A stretch of 64,000 nucleotides of DNA from Ruegeria pomeroyi (GCF_021405525.1 NZ_JAGQAG010000001.1:868001-932000); one strand, 5' to 3'; counted from the first letter of the stretch, positions 32,974 through 41,422 are shown. Numbers and translations are program-made. Notes: generated by a model not told the origin, from the sequence alone.

Positions 32974-33585
32974 ATGCGCGCCTGTTTCACCTTGTGCCTT
33001 CTGCTGGCCGCCCCGGCGTTCGCTCAGGAAGGCCCCTCCTTCGACTGCTCCAAGGCACAGAGCGATGTCGAAACCCTGATCTGTGAGGATGCCGACCTTG
33101 CCCGGCTCGATCGGCTGGTTGCGGAACGCTACACTGCGGCGCTTGCGGTGATCGACGGATTGGACACTGGCGCCGAGCAGGCAAAACAGAGCCTGCGCGC
33201 CGAACAGCGCGGCTGGATCAAGGGCCGCGACGAGTGCTGGAAGGCGGGCGATTTGCGTACCTGTATCGCCGATACCTATCTGCGGCGCGAGGGCGAGCTG
33301 GTCGCTCGCTGGATGCTGGAGGAGCCGACCGGCATTGCCTTCTGGGCCTGCGGCGGCAATCCGGCGAACGAGGTCGTGACATATTTCTATGCCACCGAAC
33401 TGCCCAGCGTCCGGTTCGAACGCGGCGACAGCATCGATACCGGTACCCTGGTGCCGACCGGGTCGGGTGCGAAATACGAGGGCAGCTTTGGCCGTTCGAT
33501 CTGGACCAAGGGCGACAGTGCCCTGTATCGCGACCCCGACCCGGACGGCAGCGAATGGGACTGTGTGTTGACGTCGAATGGTTAA
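32974..33585 (+). CDS. Exported LprI-MliC fusion, putative lysozyme inhibitor
   Basis: This 203-residue protein has a signal peptide (residues 1-17, AFA-Q). Domain 1 (about 24-105) is LprI/DUF1311-like: FDCSKAQSDVETLICEDADLARLD, LRAEQRGWIKGRDECW, CIADTYLRREGEL. Domain 2 (about 118-200) is MliC-like: FWACGGNPANEVVTYFY, SGAKYEGSFGRSIWTKGDSA and a closing WDCV. Both families inhibit C-type lysozymes. AGGAGAG lies before ATG 32974. It overlaps the next gene by a few bases. Confidence 0.75.
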   Translation: MRACFTLCLLLAAPAFAQEGPSFDCSKAQSDVETLICEDADLARLDRLVAERYTAALAVIDGLDTGAEQAKQSLRAEQRGWIKGRDECWKAGDLRTCIADTYLRREGELVARWMLEEPTGIAFWACGGNPANEVVTYFYATELPSVRFERGDSIDTGTLVPTGSGAKYEGSFGRSIWTKGDSALYRDPDPDGSEWDCVLTSNG

Positions 33586-34516
33586 CGGGATGCGTGGTGA
33601 CGACACATTGACGGCAGTCGGCAACACACCGCTGGTCCGCCTCCGCGCGCTGGAGCCGGAAGGCGGCGCCGAGATCTGGATCAAGCTCGAAGGCGGCAAT
33701 CCCACCGGGTCCTACAAGGACCGCATGGCCATATCGGTCTTGGGCGGTGCCATGCGGCGGGGCGACCTGCGCCCGGGCGACCGGGTGGTCGAATACACCG
33801 GCGGCAGCACCGGAACCGCGCTGGCCTTTGTCTCGGCGGTGCTGGGGCTGCGCTTCACGGCGGTGTTTTCCGATGCCTTCTCGGCCAGCAAGCGGCAGGC
33901 GATGGCGGCCTTCGGCGCCGAGGTTCTGGTTGAGGAGAGCCATGGTCAGGGCATCACGCCAGACCTGATCCAGCGGATGAAGGCGCGCGCCTTTGCACTG
34001 GCCGGGGAACCGGGCAGCTACTACGCCGATCAGTTCGGCTCGCCCGACGTGCGCGCGGGATACGCGCCGATGGGGCGCGAGATTGCGGAGGCTCTGGGCG
34101 GGCAGGTCGATGTTCTGGTCTCGGCAGTTGGCACCGGGGCGGCGCTGATGGGTGCGGCCGATGGCCTGACACAGGCCGGGGTCACGGCGCAGGTGATCGC
34201 GCTCGAACCGCTGCAATCACCGTTGCTCACCACCGGCAAGGGCGGCGCGCACCGCGTCGAAGGGGTGGGGGTCGGCTTTGAACCGCCCTTTCTGGACCGT
34301 GGGCGGCTGTCTGACATACGGGCGATTGATCAGGAGCAGGGATTCGAGATGTGCCGACGCTTGGCGCGGGAAACCGGCGTCTTCGGTGGCGGCTCGACCG
34401 GCCTGAACGTGGTTGCCGCAATCCAGCTGGCGCAAGAAATCGGGCCGGGCAAACGCGTCGTCACCTTTTGTTGCGACAATGGTGGCAAATACCTGGGCGG
34501 CCATATCTACGGCTGA
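33578..34516 (+). CDS. PLP-dependent cysteine-synthase-like enzyme
   Basis: This 312-residue fold-type II PLP enzyme has the Schiff-base lysine in NPTGSYKDRMA (about residue 47), an EYTGGSTGTALAF phosphate loop (EYTGGSTG instead of the TSGNTG of CysK) and a late FGGGSTGLNVVAA. The altered asparagine loop makes O-acetylserine sulphhydrylase activity less certain; related enzymes act on other amino acids. ATG 33578 overlaps the fusion gene; ATG 33590 is an alternative. Confidence 0.75.
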   Translation: MVNGMRGDDTLTAVGNTPLVRLRALEPEGGAEIWIKLEGGNPTGSYKDRMAISVLGGAMRRGDLRPGDRVVEYTGGSTGTALAFVSAVLGLRFTAVFSDAFSASKRQAMAAFGAEVLVEESHGQGITPDLIQRMKARAFALAGEPGSYYADQFGSPDVRAGYAPMGREIAEALGGQVDVLVSAVGTGAALMGAADGLTQAGVTAQVIALEPLQSPLLTTGKGGAHRVEGVGVGFEPPFLDRGRLSDIRAIDQEQGFEMCRRLARETGVFGGGSTGLNVVAAIQLAQEIGPGKRVVTFCCDNGGKYLGGHIYG

Positions 34517-34564
34517 TCCCGGATGTGGCGGGGCGCGCGCTTCGTCCGCGCCCCGGACCGCTTG

Positions 34565-34900
34565 TTACCCGACCAGTTCGTCGAAACACTCCAGTGCCTT
34601 GGCGGCATACATCATCGATGGGCCGCCCCCCATCTGGATCGACATGGCCAACACATCGGACAGTTCCTCGCGGCTGGCACCGGCCTTGACCAGCGCCTCG
34701 ACATGCAGAGAGATGCAGGGCTCGCAGCGCGACGCGATCGAGATGCCGAGCGCCACGAATTCCTTGGTCTTGAAATCCAGCGTGCCGCCTTCCTTGACCG
34801 TCTTGCCCAGCGCGCCAAAGGCGCGGGCGGTGTCGGGAATGGCGCCATGCAGATTGCGCAGCCCCGCGCGGGTGGCTGACAGCTTGTCGTTCCAGTTCAT
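34565..34900 (-). CDS. AhpD/carboxymuconolactone decarboxylase-like protein
   Basis: This 111-residue protein of the alkylhydroperoxidase AhpD-like family has the redox motif CEPCISLHVEALVKAGASREEL (Cys pair near residues 55 and 58, with His four residues after the second Cys). It probably acts as a small peroxidase or disulphide reductase. ATG 34900 (MNWNDKL) is preferred to 34918. A 9-bp inverted repeat ends 9 bp before the start, pointing to tight repression. Confidence 0.8.
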   Translation of the reverse strand: MNWNDKLSATRAGLRNLHGAIPDTARAFGALGKTVKEGGTLDFKTKEFVALGISIASRCEPCISLHVEALVKAGASREELSDVLAMSIQMGGGPSMMYAAKALECFDELVG

Positions 34901-34908
34901 TCGAATGT

Positions 34909-34942
34909 CCTTACACACATATTGACATCGGCATGTGTAAGG
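34909..34942. promoter_or_regulatory. Inverted repeat upstream of the AhpD-like gene
   Basis: CCTTACACA (34909-34917) and TGTGTAAGG (34934-34942) are perfect 9-bp arms with a 16-bp spacer, immediately before ATG 34900. This is a likely operator for a MarR- or TetR-type regulator; none is encoded next to it. Confidence 0.5.
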
Positions 34943-34970
34943 GTTGCCGGCCCGGCGGCCTTGATCTGGA

Positions 34971-35621
34971 TCAGACCCGCGGCTTTTCAGCGATCAGGGC
35001 CAGATTGTTGGCGGGCATCTCGACCACGTCGGCCATCTCAAGCCCGACGGCCTGCATTCGGTCCATCGTGTCGAAATCGTCCTTGTATCCGATTTCGGGA
35101 TCATCTGCCGTCAGGGCGGCGTGAAACCGTGCATCGCCCTCGCTGGTCAATTCGCCCGCCCGCATGAAGGGGCCATAGATCACCAGCCGCCCGCCTGGCG
35201 CCAGCGCGGCGGCGGCCTCGGCGATCAGGGTCGCGGCCTCAGCCTCGGAAATCAGGTGCAGCAGGTTGATCAGCACCACCAGGTCCTGACCCGCCCAATT
35301 TGCACCCCAGCCGGGGCGCGTCGCGTTCAGCTCCTGCACTGGCGCGACATTGTCCAGGCCCTCGCAATAGGCGTCGATGCTGGCGCGGCGCCGGGCGTCC
35401 ACTTCGGATGGTTGCCAGTGAAGCCCCGGCAGCCGCGTGGCAAAGGCGCTGACATGCTGGCCGGTGCCGCTGGCCAGTTCCAGCGCGCGGCCCTGATGCG
35501 GTGCCACCTGCTCCAGCAGGTCGCAGAGTACGCCCACGTTCCGTTCCGCGGCGGGCGCGAGCATGCGCGCACCTTCACCAGTCGTAGCGATACTGGCGAC
35601 CGAGGGCGGCTTGCGGCTCAT
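34971..35621 (-). CDS. DUF938 SAM-dependent methyltransferase
   Basis: This 216-residue Rossmann methyltransferase has motif I LELASGTGQHVSAFATRL (about residues 48-65), then WQPSEVD, VLINLLHLI and GGRLVIYGPFM. DUF938 proteins have no established substrate. It overlaps the upstream FAD oxidase gene by 4 bp (ATGA), making it the last gene of an aldo-keto reductase, FAD oxidase, methyltransferase operon. Confidence 0.8.
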   Translation of the reverse strand: MSRKPPSVASIATTGEGARMLAPAAERNVGVLCDLLEQVAPHQGRALELASGTGQHVSAFATRLPGLHWQPSEVDARRRASIDAYCEGLDNVAPVQELNATRPGWGANWAGQDLVVLINLLHLISEAEAATLIAEAAAALAPGGRLVIYGPFMRAGELTSEGDARFHAALTADDPEIGYKDDFDTMDRMQAVGLEMADVVEMPANNLALIAEKPRV

Positions 35622-36688
35622 CTCAGCCGCTCCGGCCGCAACTGCGCCACCACCCCGGCTTCGATCTCGGGCGCGGCGCCTGTCACCAGGTCGCACAGCA
35701 GTTGCGAGGCCGCGGGCGAGGTCTGGAACCCATAGCCGCCCTGACCGGCGCACCAGATGAAATCATGCTGATCTGGGTCCGGCCCAAGCACCAGCACCCG
35801 GTCGGGGGCAAAACTGCGCAAGCCCGCCCAGTTGCTGTCCATCCGGGTGACTTCCTCGGTCACCATCTCCTGATAGCGCGCCAGCCCCTCGGCCAGCACC
35901 ATGTCATCGGCCCATGCGTCCTGCGGCTCGACCGGGTCGGCATCGGCGGGCGAGACGATCAGCTTGCCCGCATCGGGCTTGGCGTACCAGGTCTCGCCGA
36001 CACCCATCAGCATCGGCCAGCCGTTCACGTCATGTCCGCCCGGCGCGGGGATCCGCGCCATGGACCGGCGATAGGGTTGCAAACCGATGGGTGCCACCCC
36101 CGCCATCACCGCCACCTGGTCGGCCCAGGCGCCTGCGGCGTTGACGATGTTGCGCGCCTCGAAGACCTCTCCGGCCTCGACCTGCCAGACCGCGCCGTGT
36201 GATATCCGCGTCACCCGCCGCCGGGTCAGCACTGCGCCGCCATTGCCGCGAATGACACGCGCGAAATCCTGCATCAGCCGGTCGGTGTCGATATCCCAGG
36301 CCTCATGATGATGGGCGGTATAGACCACCGTTTCCGGGTTCAGGATCGGCACCATGGCCCGCGCCTCGTCCACCGAAATCGGCGTCATCTCCATGTCGGC
36401 GACATCCGTCTGAAACGCATTCGCCTGATCTGCGCCACCCACCAGCATCAGCCCGCGCGGGGTCAGGTAGCCGCCATTGGCGGTGTGGTGATAATCGGCG
36501 CTGGCCCGGTTCAATGCCACCACCGCAGGCTTGCCATAAGCCGCCTCGAACAGCGCCGCCGAGCGGCCCGAGGCGTGGTAGCCCAGCGCGTCCTCGGCCT
36601 CGAGCACCGTCACCTTGCCATGCGCCGACAGGCGCGCGCCCGCGCTCAGGCCCGCGATACCGCCGCCGATCACCAGAAAGTCGATCAT
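35618..36688 (-). CDS. FAD-dependent amino-acid/amine oxidase (DAO family)
   Basis: This 356-residue flavoprotein has an N-terminal FAD site (MIDFLVIGGGIAGLSAGARL), GYHASGRSAALFEAAYG, IVNAAGAWADQVA and a C-terminal FIWCAGQGGYGFQTSPAAS. It probably oxidises a D- or secondary amino acid, or L-2-hydroxyglutarate-like compound. It overlaps the aldo-keto reductase gene upstream and the methyltransferase gene downstream by 4 bp each, so the three are co-translated. Confidence 0.82.
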   Translation of the reverse strand: MIDFLVIGGGIAGLSAGARLSAHGKVTVLEAEDALGYHASGRSAALFEAAYGKPAVVALNRASADYHHTANGGYLTPRGLMLVGGADQANAFQTDVADMEMTPISVDEARAMVPILNPETVVYTAHHHEAWDIDTDRLMQDFARVIRGNGGAVLTRRRVTRISHGAVWQVEAGEVFEARNIVNAAGAWADQVAVMAGVAPIGLQPYRRSMARIPAPGGHDVNGWPMLMGVGETWYAKPDAGKLIVSPADADPVEPQDAWADDMVLAEGLARYQEMVTEEVTRMDSNWAGLRSFAPDRVLVLGPDPDQHDFIWCAGQGGYGFQTSPAASQLLCDLVTGAAPEIEAGVVAQLRPERLR

Positions 36689-37623
36689 GCCTGTTCCTCG
36701 ATCCTGTCCGTCGCCGGGGGCGGCGTCGGGCTCAGCGCCGTGAGCCGCGCATAAAGCTCCGGCGACATCTGAAATTCCATTGCCGCCAGCGAGGGGCGCA
36801 ACTGCTCGGCTGAACGGGCCGAGACGATGGGTTGCGCGCCCAGCGGGCTGGCCGCCACCCAGGCGACCGCCAGCGTCGCCGGATCGACGCCCAACTCGGC
36901 CCCGATCTCGGCCAGCCCTTCGGCCGCGCGCGGCATCCAGTCCATACCATAGCGCGCGGCATATCGGTGATCCTCGGTCAGCCGTCCGGCACCGCCTCCC
37001 GCATATTTCCCGGTCAACAGGCCACCGCCCAGCGGCGAATAGGCGGCCACATTGATCCCTTGGTCGGCGCACATCGGCAGGATCTCGACCTCGGCCTGGC
37101 GCTTGACCAGATTGTACATTGGCTGCATCAGGTCGATGCGCAGGTCGAACAGGCTGGCCACAGCGACTGCCTTCATCACTTGCCAGGCGGCGAAATTCGA
37201 CAGGCCGACATAGCGGATCTTCCCCTCGTCCCGCAGCCGCGCAAAACACTCCATCGTTTCGTTCAGGTCGGTATCGGGGTCGAACCGATGCAGATAAAGC
37301 GCATCGACCATGTCGAGACCCAGCCGCTGTCGGCAGACATCGAATTGCGCGCGCATGTTGGCAGCGCCCGCGCCTCCGTCATAGCCCACCTTGGTGGCGA
37401 TAAAGAGCCGTTCGCGCTCGGCCCGGATCATCTCTCCCAAAAGGGTCTCGGACTGGCCGCCGGTATACACATAGGCGGTGTCGAAATGGCTGAGGCCCGC
37501 CTGGCGGCAGGCGTCGAACATTGCCGCCGATGCTGCCGCGTCTGCGCGGCCGCCAAATTGCATGGTTCCAAAGGCAAAAGCGCTTGCCGGGCTGCCGTCG
37601 GGGGTGGTGAGGAGCGATGTCAT
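36685..37623 (-). CDS. Aldo/keto reductase
   Basis: This 312-residue NADPH-dependent TIM-barrel reductase has the catalytic set visible as FDTAYVYTGGQSE (Asp, Tyr), LFIATKVGY (Lys) and DALYLHRFD (His). Substrate-loop GLSNFAAWQV and cofactor-site IVSARSAEQL follow. ATG 37623 starts the conserved N terminus; a longer frame to 37767 overlaps the divergent promoter. A 19-bp palindrome lies 36 bp upstream and may regulate the operon. Confidence 0.87.
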   Translation of the reverse strand: MTSLLTTPDGSPASAFAFGTMQFGGRADAAASAAMFDACRQAGLSHFDTAYVYTGGQSETLLGEMIRAERERLFIATKVGYDGGAGAANMRAQFDVCRQRLGLDMVDALYLHRFDPDTDLNETMECFARLRDEGKIRYVGLSNFAAWQVMKAVAVASLFDLRIDLMQPMYNLVKRQAEVEILPMCADQGINVAAYSPLGGGLLTGKYAGGGAGRLTEDHRYAARYGMDWMPRAAEGLAEIGAELGVDPATLAVAWVAASPLGAQPIVSARSAEQLRPSLAAMEFQMSPELYARLTALSPTPPPATDRIEEQA

Positions 37624-37658
37624 GCGCGGACAATGGCACGCACCGAAAGGGTCGAAAA

Positions 37659-37677
37659 GATCAAATCCTATTTGATC
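37659..37677. promoter_or_regulatory. 19-bp palindromic operator candidate
   Basis: GATCAAA (37659-37665), TCCTA, TTTGATC (37671-37677): a perfect 7-bp inverted repeat between the divergent aldo-keto reductase and exporter operons. The regulator is unknown. Confidence 0.5.
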
Positions 37678-37750
37678 GCGACGGCTTGCACCCTGCGGTT
37701 CCGGCGGCGCATAGTTGCGCTGACTGATTAAGTGTTTTCGGGAGAGCAGT

Positions 37751-38176
37751 TTGAGCGCGGAGAACATACATCCGATGGCATCCGGACATGTGCCGTCCTA
37801 TATCGTGGCCACCGACGGCAGTGATTTCCTGCTGGGTTTCATGGCGGTCTTTACCATTGGCCTGATCCTGCTGATCGGCGTTGGCTATTTCACCCTGCAT
37901 GCCCTGCCGGAGCGCATGGCCCACAAAAGCAACCATTCCCAGTTCCAGCTGGTGGGGATTCTGGCGCTGCTGGCGCTCTTTACTCATAACAACGTGTTCT
38001 GGGTGGCTGCGGTTCTGGTGGCGGGGTTCCAGCTTCCCGATCTGGCCGCACCGCTGCGCGCCATCGCCGATGCAATCCGCGCGCGCGGCACCGATTCCGA
38101 GAGGCAGGACGATGCATCGCCTGAGACGGTTGCCGAACCGCATTCCCATCCTGCCGCTGCGACAGAGGGGCACTGA
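37751..38176 (+). CDS. Small inner-membrane protein (DUF3302/YiaW-like)
   Basis: This 141-residue protein has two membrane helices (about 27-48 and 66-88) joined by a LPERMAHKSNHSQFQLVG loop resembling DUF3302, and a polar C-terminal tail. E. coli YiaW-YiaV is an equivalent pair with a HlyD-type protein, which is the next gene 3 bp away. TTG 37751 has GGAGAG 4 bp upstream; ATG 37775 is the alternative. Role in the export complex is unknown. Confidence 0.65.
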   Translation: MSAENIHPMASGHVPSYIVATDGSDFLLGFMAVFTIGLILLIGVGYFTLHALPERMAHKSNHSQFQLVGILALLALFTHNNVFWVAAVLVAGFQLPDLAAPLRAIADAIRARGTDSERQDDASPETVAEPHSHPAAATEGH

Positions 38177-38179
38177 CCC

Positions 38180-39418
38180 ATGCTCGAAACGATACTCTGC
38201 GCGCTTGTCACGCTTTTGCCGGACTATCTGTTCCGCCGCTATGTTCAGGGCAAGCGCATTGGGCATGAGCTAACCCTGTTCTCGGTCTGGTATGAATTGC
38301 GCTGGGGGCTTACCAGTTGTGCGATGCTGACCCTGACGGTCATCACCACGCTCTTCTACTTTCATCCTGCGACCAACGCGGTAACCTCGTATTTCCGCAC
38401 GGTGACGATCCTGCCCCAGGTCGGCGGGCGCGTCGAAGAGATCTATGTGACCAACAACCAGGTAATCGAAGCGGGCCAGCCGATTCTACGCCTTGAGGGC
38501 CTCTCGCAAAGGGCGGCAGTCGAGGCGGCCAATGCCGGCATCGCCCAGATCGAGGCGGCGCGCAAACTGGCGGTAACCGATCTGGCCATGGCCGATGCTG
38601 GCATTGCCCAGGCACGGGCGGCGCTGACCCAGGCGCAAGAGGATCTGGCCCGCAACCAGACGCTCAAGGATCAGGGGTCGAGCGCCGTGCGCCTGACAGA
38701 AATCGAGCGGCTGGACAATCTGGTGAGCGAGCGTGAGGCGCTGTTGCAGGCGGCCGAGGCCGGCAAGGCGGCAGCGCAGCAGCAGATCGACGTTCTGATC
38801 CCGGCACAGATGGCCAGCGCCCAGGCGCAGCTTGAACTGGCCGAGGCCGAACTGGGAAAGACCCTGATCGTCGCAGGGGTAGCTGGCCGTATCGAACAGT
38901 TCGGGCTTGAGGTCGGTGACTATGTCAGCCCGCTGCTGCGCCCTGCGGGTCTTCTGGTGCCGTCGGATTCGGGCCGGGGCCGGTTCCAGGCCGGGTTCAA
39001 TCAGATGGCGGCACAAGTGATCAAACCGGGCATGGTCGGCGAGATCGGTTGCATGACCAAGCCCTTTACCATCGTTCCCATGGTGGTGGTGGCGGTGCAG
39101 GACGTGATCCCCTCGGGACAGATCCACCCCAGCGACGTGCTGCGCGACCCGGCCAAGAACCTGACGCCCGGCAGCGTGACCGTCTATTTGGAGCCGCTCT
39201 ACGAAGGCGGGGCCGATCTGCTGCCACCGGGCAGCGCCTGCCTTGCCAACGTGTACACCAACAACCATGACCGTCTGGAGCATGACCCTGACCTGGGTGG
39301 CTTCGAACGCGCCTTTTTGCATGTGGTGGACACAATCGGCGTGGTGCATGCCGCAGGCCTGCGGCTGCGGGTACTGCTGATGCCGATGCAAACCCTGGTT
39401 TTCTCGGGGGGCCACTAA
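38180..39418 (+). CDS. HlyD-family membrane fusion protein
   Basis: This 412-residue periplasmic adaptor is anchored by helices near residues 1-20 and 42-60. A lipoyl half-motif (TILPQVGGRVEEIYVTNNQVIEAGQPILRLE, about 74-104), a coiled-coil hairpin (105-225, rich in Ala/Glu/Gln heptads) and a second lipoyl half (TLIVAGVAGRIEQFGLEVGDYV) follow. It pairs with the DUF3302-like protein, as YiaV does. No inner-membrane pump or outer-membrane channel lies nearby. Confidence 0.8.
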   Translation: MLETILCALVTLLPDYLFRRYVQGKRIGHELTLFSVWYELRWGLTSCAMLTLTVITTLFYFHPATNAVTSYFRTVTILPQVGGRVEEIYVTNNQVIEAGQPILRLEGLSQRAAVEAANAGIAQIEAARKLAVTDLAMADAGIAQARAALTQAQEDLARNQTLKDQGSSAVRLTEIERLDNLVSEREALLQAAEAGKAAAQQQIDVLIPAQMASAQAQLELAEAELGKTLIVAGVAGRIEQFGLEVGDYVSPLLRPAGLLVPSDSGRGRFQAGFNQMAAQVIKPGMVGEIGCMTKPFTIVPMVVVAVQDVIPSGQIHPSDVLRDPAKNLTPGSVTVYLEPLYEGGADLLPPGSACLANVYTNNHDRLEHDPDLGGFERAFLHVVDTIGVVHAAGLRLRVLLMPMQTLVFSGGH

Positions 39419-39438
39419 AGCATCACGGTGATCAGGCG

Positions 39439-39462
39439 AAAGGGGCCGTTTCCGGCCCCTTT
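39439..39462. terminator. Intrinsic terminator after the HlyD gene
   Basis: Perfect 10-bp stem (39439-39448 with 39453-39462, loop TTTC) with A-rich 5' side and T-rich 3' side. It lies between convergent genes and could serve both. Confidence 0.75.
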
Positions 39463-39463
39463 C

Positions 39464-39862
39464 CTATTCGGCGGCGATCACGGACTGATCGGTGATCACC
39501 ATGCTGCACGCGCGACAGGCGGTTTCGCCGGTCTGATCGAACCAGCGGCAACTGGCGCGGATCGGGCAGAGCGGCAGGCTATTGGCCAGAGGCACACGGG
39601 CCGCTTCCAGATGCTCCAGCACATGGTCGATCACCCCGCAGCGGCTGCCGGTCCATTGCGCACAGCCCGAGGTCGCGCAGGGGGAGGAAAAGCGCATGCG
39701 CGCCTCGGGCTTGCCATGGGCAGAGGCGGTTTCGACGAAATCGGCGTCGATGGTCATGGAACTGCGCAGATGGCGCACATGCCCGTCCGACCCCTTGACG
39801 CCCAAGAGCTGGTTGCCCGGCGCGCAGCGCGCGCTCGGGCAGGTTCTGTCGGGGCTGGACAT
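39464..39862 (-). CDS. Cysteine-rich protein, possible metal or Fe-S binder
   Basis: This 132-residue protein of unknown family has ten or more cysteines in pairs: CPSARC near the N terminus, CATSGCAQWTGSRC, CPIRASCRW and CRAC. The spacing suggests zinc or iron-sulphur binding. ATG 39862 (MSSPDRTCPSARC) is preferred to the frame start at 39871, which overlaps the upstream gene. It is probably co-transcribed with the small protein upstream. Confidence 0.6.
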   Translation of the reverse strand: MSSPDRTCPSARCAPGNQLLGVKGSDGHVRHLRSSMTIDADFVETASAHGKPEARMRFSSPCATSGCAQWTGSRCGVIDHVLEHLEAARVPLANSLPLCPIRASCRWFDQTGETACRACSMVITDQSVIAAE

Positions 39863-39867
39863 CGGCC

Positions 39868-40101
39868 TCACCCCAGGCGGGCGAGCATGTTGCCCATCTG
39901 CTTTTCCCGCTCCAGCAACGGGTCGAGTTCGGGGTGCAGGATGATTCCGTACCAGTCGCGGGGGAACTTCGTCACCCAGGGCTTCTCGAACCCGGTGCGG
40001 GCGATATGGCCAAGGACCAGCTTCTGGATTTCGCCCTGAAGCTCCATCTCGGTGGTCTTGTCCATTTCCAGATTGCCGGTATCGACAACAAAACGTGCCA
40101 T
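39868..40101 (-). CDS. Small conserved-looking protein of unknown function
   Basis: This is a 77-residue acidic and aromatic protein (ARFVVDTGNLEMDKTTEMEL, FPRDWYGIILHPELDPLLE) without membrane segments or cysteines. AGGAGAC precedes ATG 40101. It lies 5 bp before the Cys-rich gene and the two likely work together. I do not recognise a family. The frame to 40296 is rejected as it runs through a palindromic spacer. Confidence 0.55.
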   Translation of the reverse strand: MARFVVDTGNLEMDKTTEMELQGEIQKLVLGHIARTGFEKPWVTKFPRDWYGIILHPELDPLLEREKQMGNMLARLG

Positions 40102-40247
40102 GTCAGTCTCCTTTATGAAAATGCCACCCCTGAAAATACGTATGGGGCAGGGACAGGGTACACGCTGAACGGGTCGCACCCTATGCGGGAAAACCGAACC
40201 ATCATACACGCATCGGCACGTTTTTTCCGATCGGAGCCGGGTGGAAC

Positions 40248-40278
40248 GGCCAAGAAAATTCGACGAATTTTCTTGGCC
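40248..40278. repeat. 31-bp palindrome with TTCGACGAA core
   Basis: A 15-bp arm (40248-40262) and its exact reverse complement (40264-40278) surround a single A. It has the same core as the palindrome at 27824-27846. It could be a mobile palindromic repeat or a terminator; the surrounding 40102-40300 holds no gene. Confidence 0.65.
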
Positions 40279-40300
40279 CGGCGGTGCAAGCCGCAAAGAA

Positions 40301-40326
40301 AAAGGCCCCGCCGGGGCGGGGCCTTT
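40301..40326 (-). terminator. Intrinsic terminator of the purine operon
   Basis: Perfect 12-bp stem (40301-40312 with 40315-40326). On the minus strand it is followed by TTTTTCTTT. It lies 22 bp after the BMP-binding-protein stop. Confidence 0.8.
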
Positions 40327-40348
40327 GGTCCGGTCATCAGGCCGGGGA

Positions 40349-41422
40349 TCAGTTCGGGATGTCGCCTTCGATGCCTTCGACGTAGAAGTTCATGCCCGCC
40401 AGCGTGCCGTCATCTGCGGTTTCGCCTTCGGCCAGCCAGTCCGACCCGTCCTGCTTCTTCAGCGGGCCGGTGAATGCGTGATAAGAGCCGTTGGCAAGCG
40501 CGTCCTTCAGCGCCAGCGCCTCGGCCTTCACATCGGCCGGAACCGCGTCCGAGATCTCGCCGATGCCCACCATGCCGGCACCGATGCCGTCCCAGGTGCT
40601 TACGCTGGTCCAGGTGCCATCCATCACCGCCTTGGTGCGGGCGATGTAATAGGGCGCCCAGTTGTCGATGATCGAGCTGACGCGCGGCATCGGGGCATAT
40701 TCGCTCATGTCCGAGGCCTGGCCAAAGGTGATCACGTTGCCGGCGGCCTGCGCGGCGGCCTGCGGCGCGGTCGAGTCGGTGTGCTGCAGGATCACGTCCG
40801 CACCCTGTTCAATGAGCACCTTGGCAGCATCGGCCTCTTTCGCCGGATCGAACCAGGTATAGGCCCAGACGATCTTGAACTGCACGTCCGGGTTCACCTT
40901 GCGGGCGTGGATGAAGGCCGAGTTGATGCCGCGGATCACTTCGGGGATCGGGTAGGAGCCGATATAACCCACGATGTTCGACTTGGTCATGCGCCCGGCG
41001 ATGGTACCTTGCACGGCGCGGCCTTCATAGAAACGGGCCGAATAGACCGACACGTTCTCGGCCTGCTTATAGCCGGTGGCATGCTCGAACTTCACCTTCG
41101 GGAACTTCTTGGCCACGTTGATCGTGGGGTCCATGTAACCGAACGAGGTGGTAAAGATCAGATCGGCGCCTTCGAGCGCCATCTGGGTCATCACCCGCTC
41201 GGCATCGGGGCCTTCGGGCACGCTTTCGACGAACACGGTTTCGACCTTGTCGCCAAATTCCGCCTCGACGGCCTGGCGGCCCTTGTCGTGCTCATAGGTC
41301 CAGCCGCCGTCGCCGACCGGGCCGACATAGACAAAACCGACCTTGGTCTTGTCCTCCGCCATGGCGCCGGTCGCCAGACCAAGCACCATTGCGGCACTTG
41401 CGAGAAGTGAGGTGAATTTCAT
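40349..41422 (-). CDS. BMP-family ABC transporter substrate-binding protein
   Basis: This 357-residue periplasmic binding protein is of the Med/BMP (PnrA-like) family, which binds nucleosides and purines. It has a signal peptide (residues 1-22, AMA-E), KVGFVYVGPVGDGGWTYEHDKG, FTTSFGYMDPTINVAKKFP and ADVILQHTDSTAPQAAAQ. It is the last gene of an operon that also encodes two permeases, a double ATPase and xanthine dehydrogenase. A purine or nucleoside is therefore the likely ligand. Confidence 0.88.
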   Translation of the reverse strand: MKFTSLLASAAMVLGLATGAMAEDKTKVGFVYVGPVGDGGWTYEHDKGRQAVEAEFGDKVETVFVESVPEGPDAERVMTQMALEGADLIFTTSFGYMDPTINVAKKFPKVKFEHATGYKQAENVSVYSARFYEGRAVQGTIAGRMTKSNIVGYIGSYPIPEVIRGINSAFIHARKVNPDVQFKIVWAYTWFDPAKEADAAKVLIEQGADVILQHTDSTAPQAAAQAAGNVITFGQASDMSEYAPMPRVSSIIDNWAPYYIARTKAVMDGTWTSVSTWDGIGAGMVGIGEISDAVPADVKAEALALKDALANGSYHAFTGPLKKQDGSDWLAEGETADDGTLAGMNFYVEGIEGDIPN

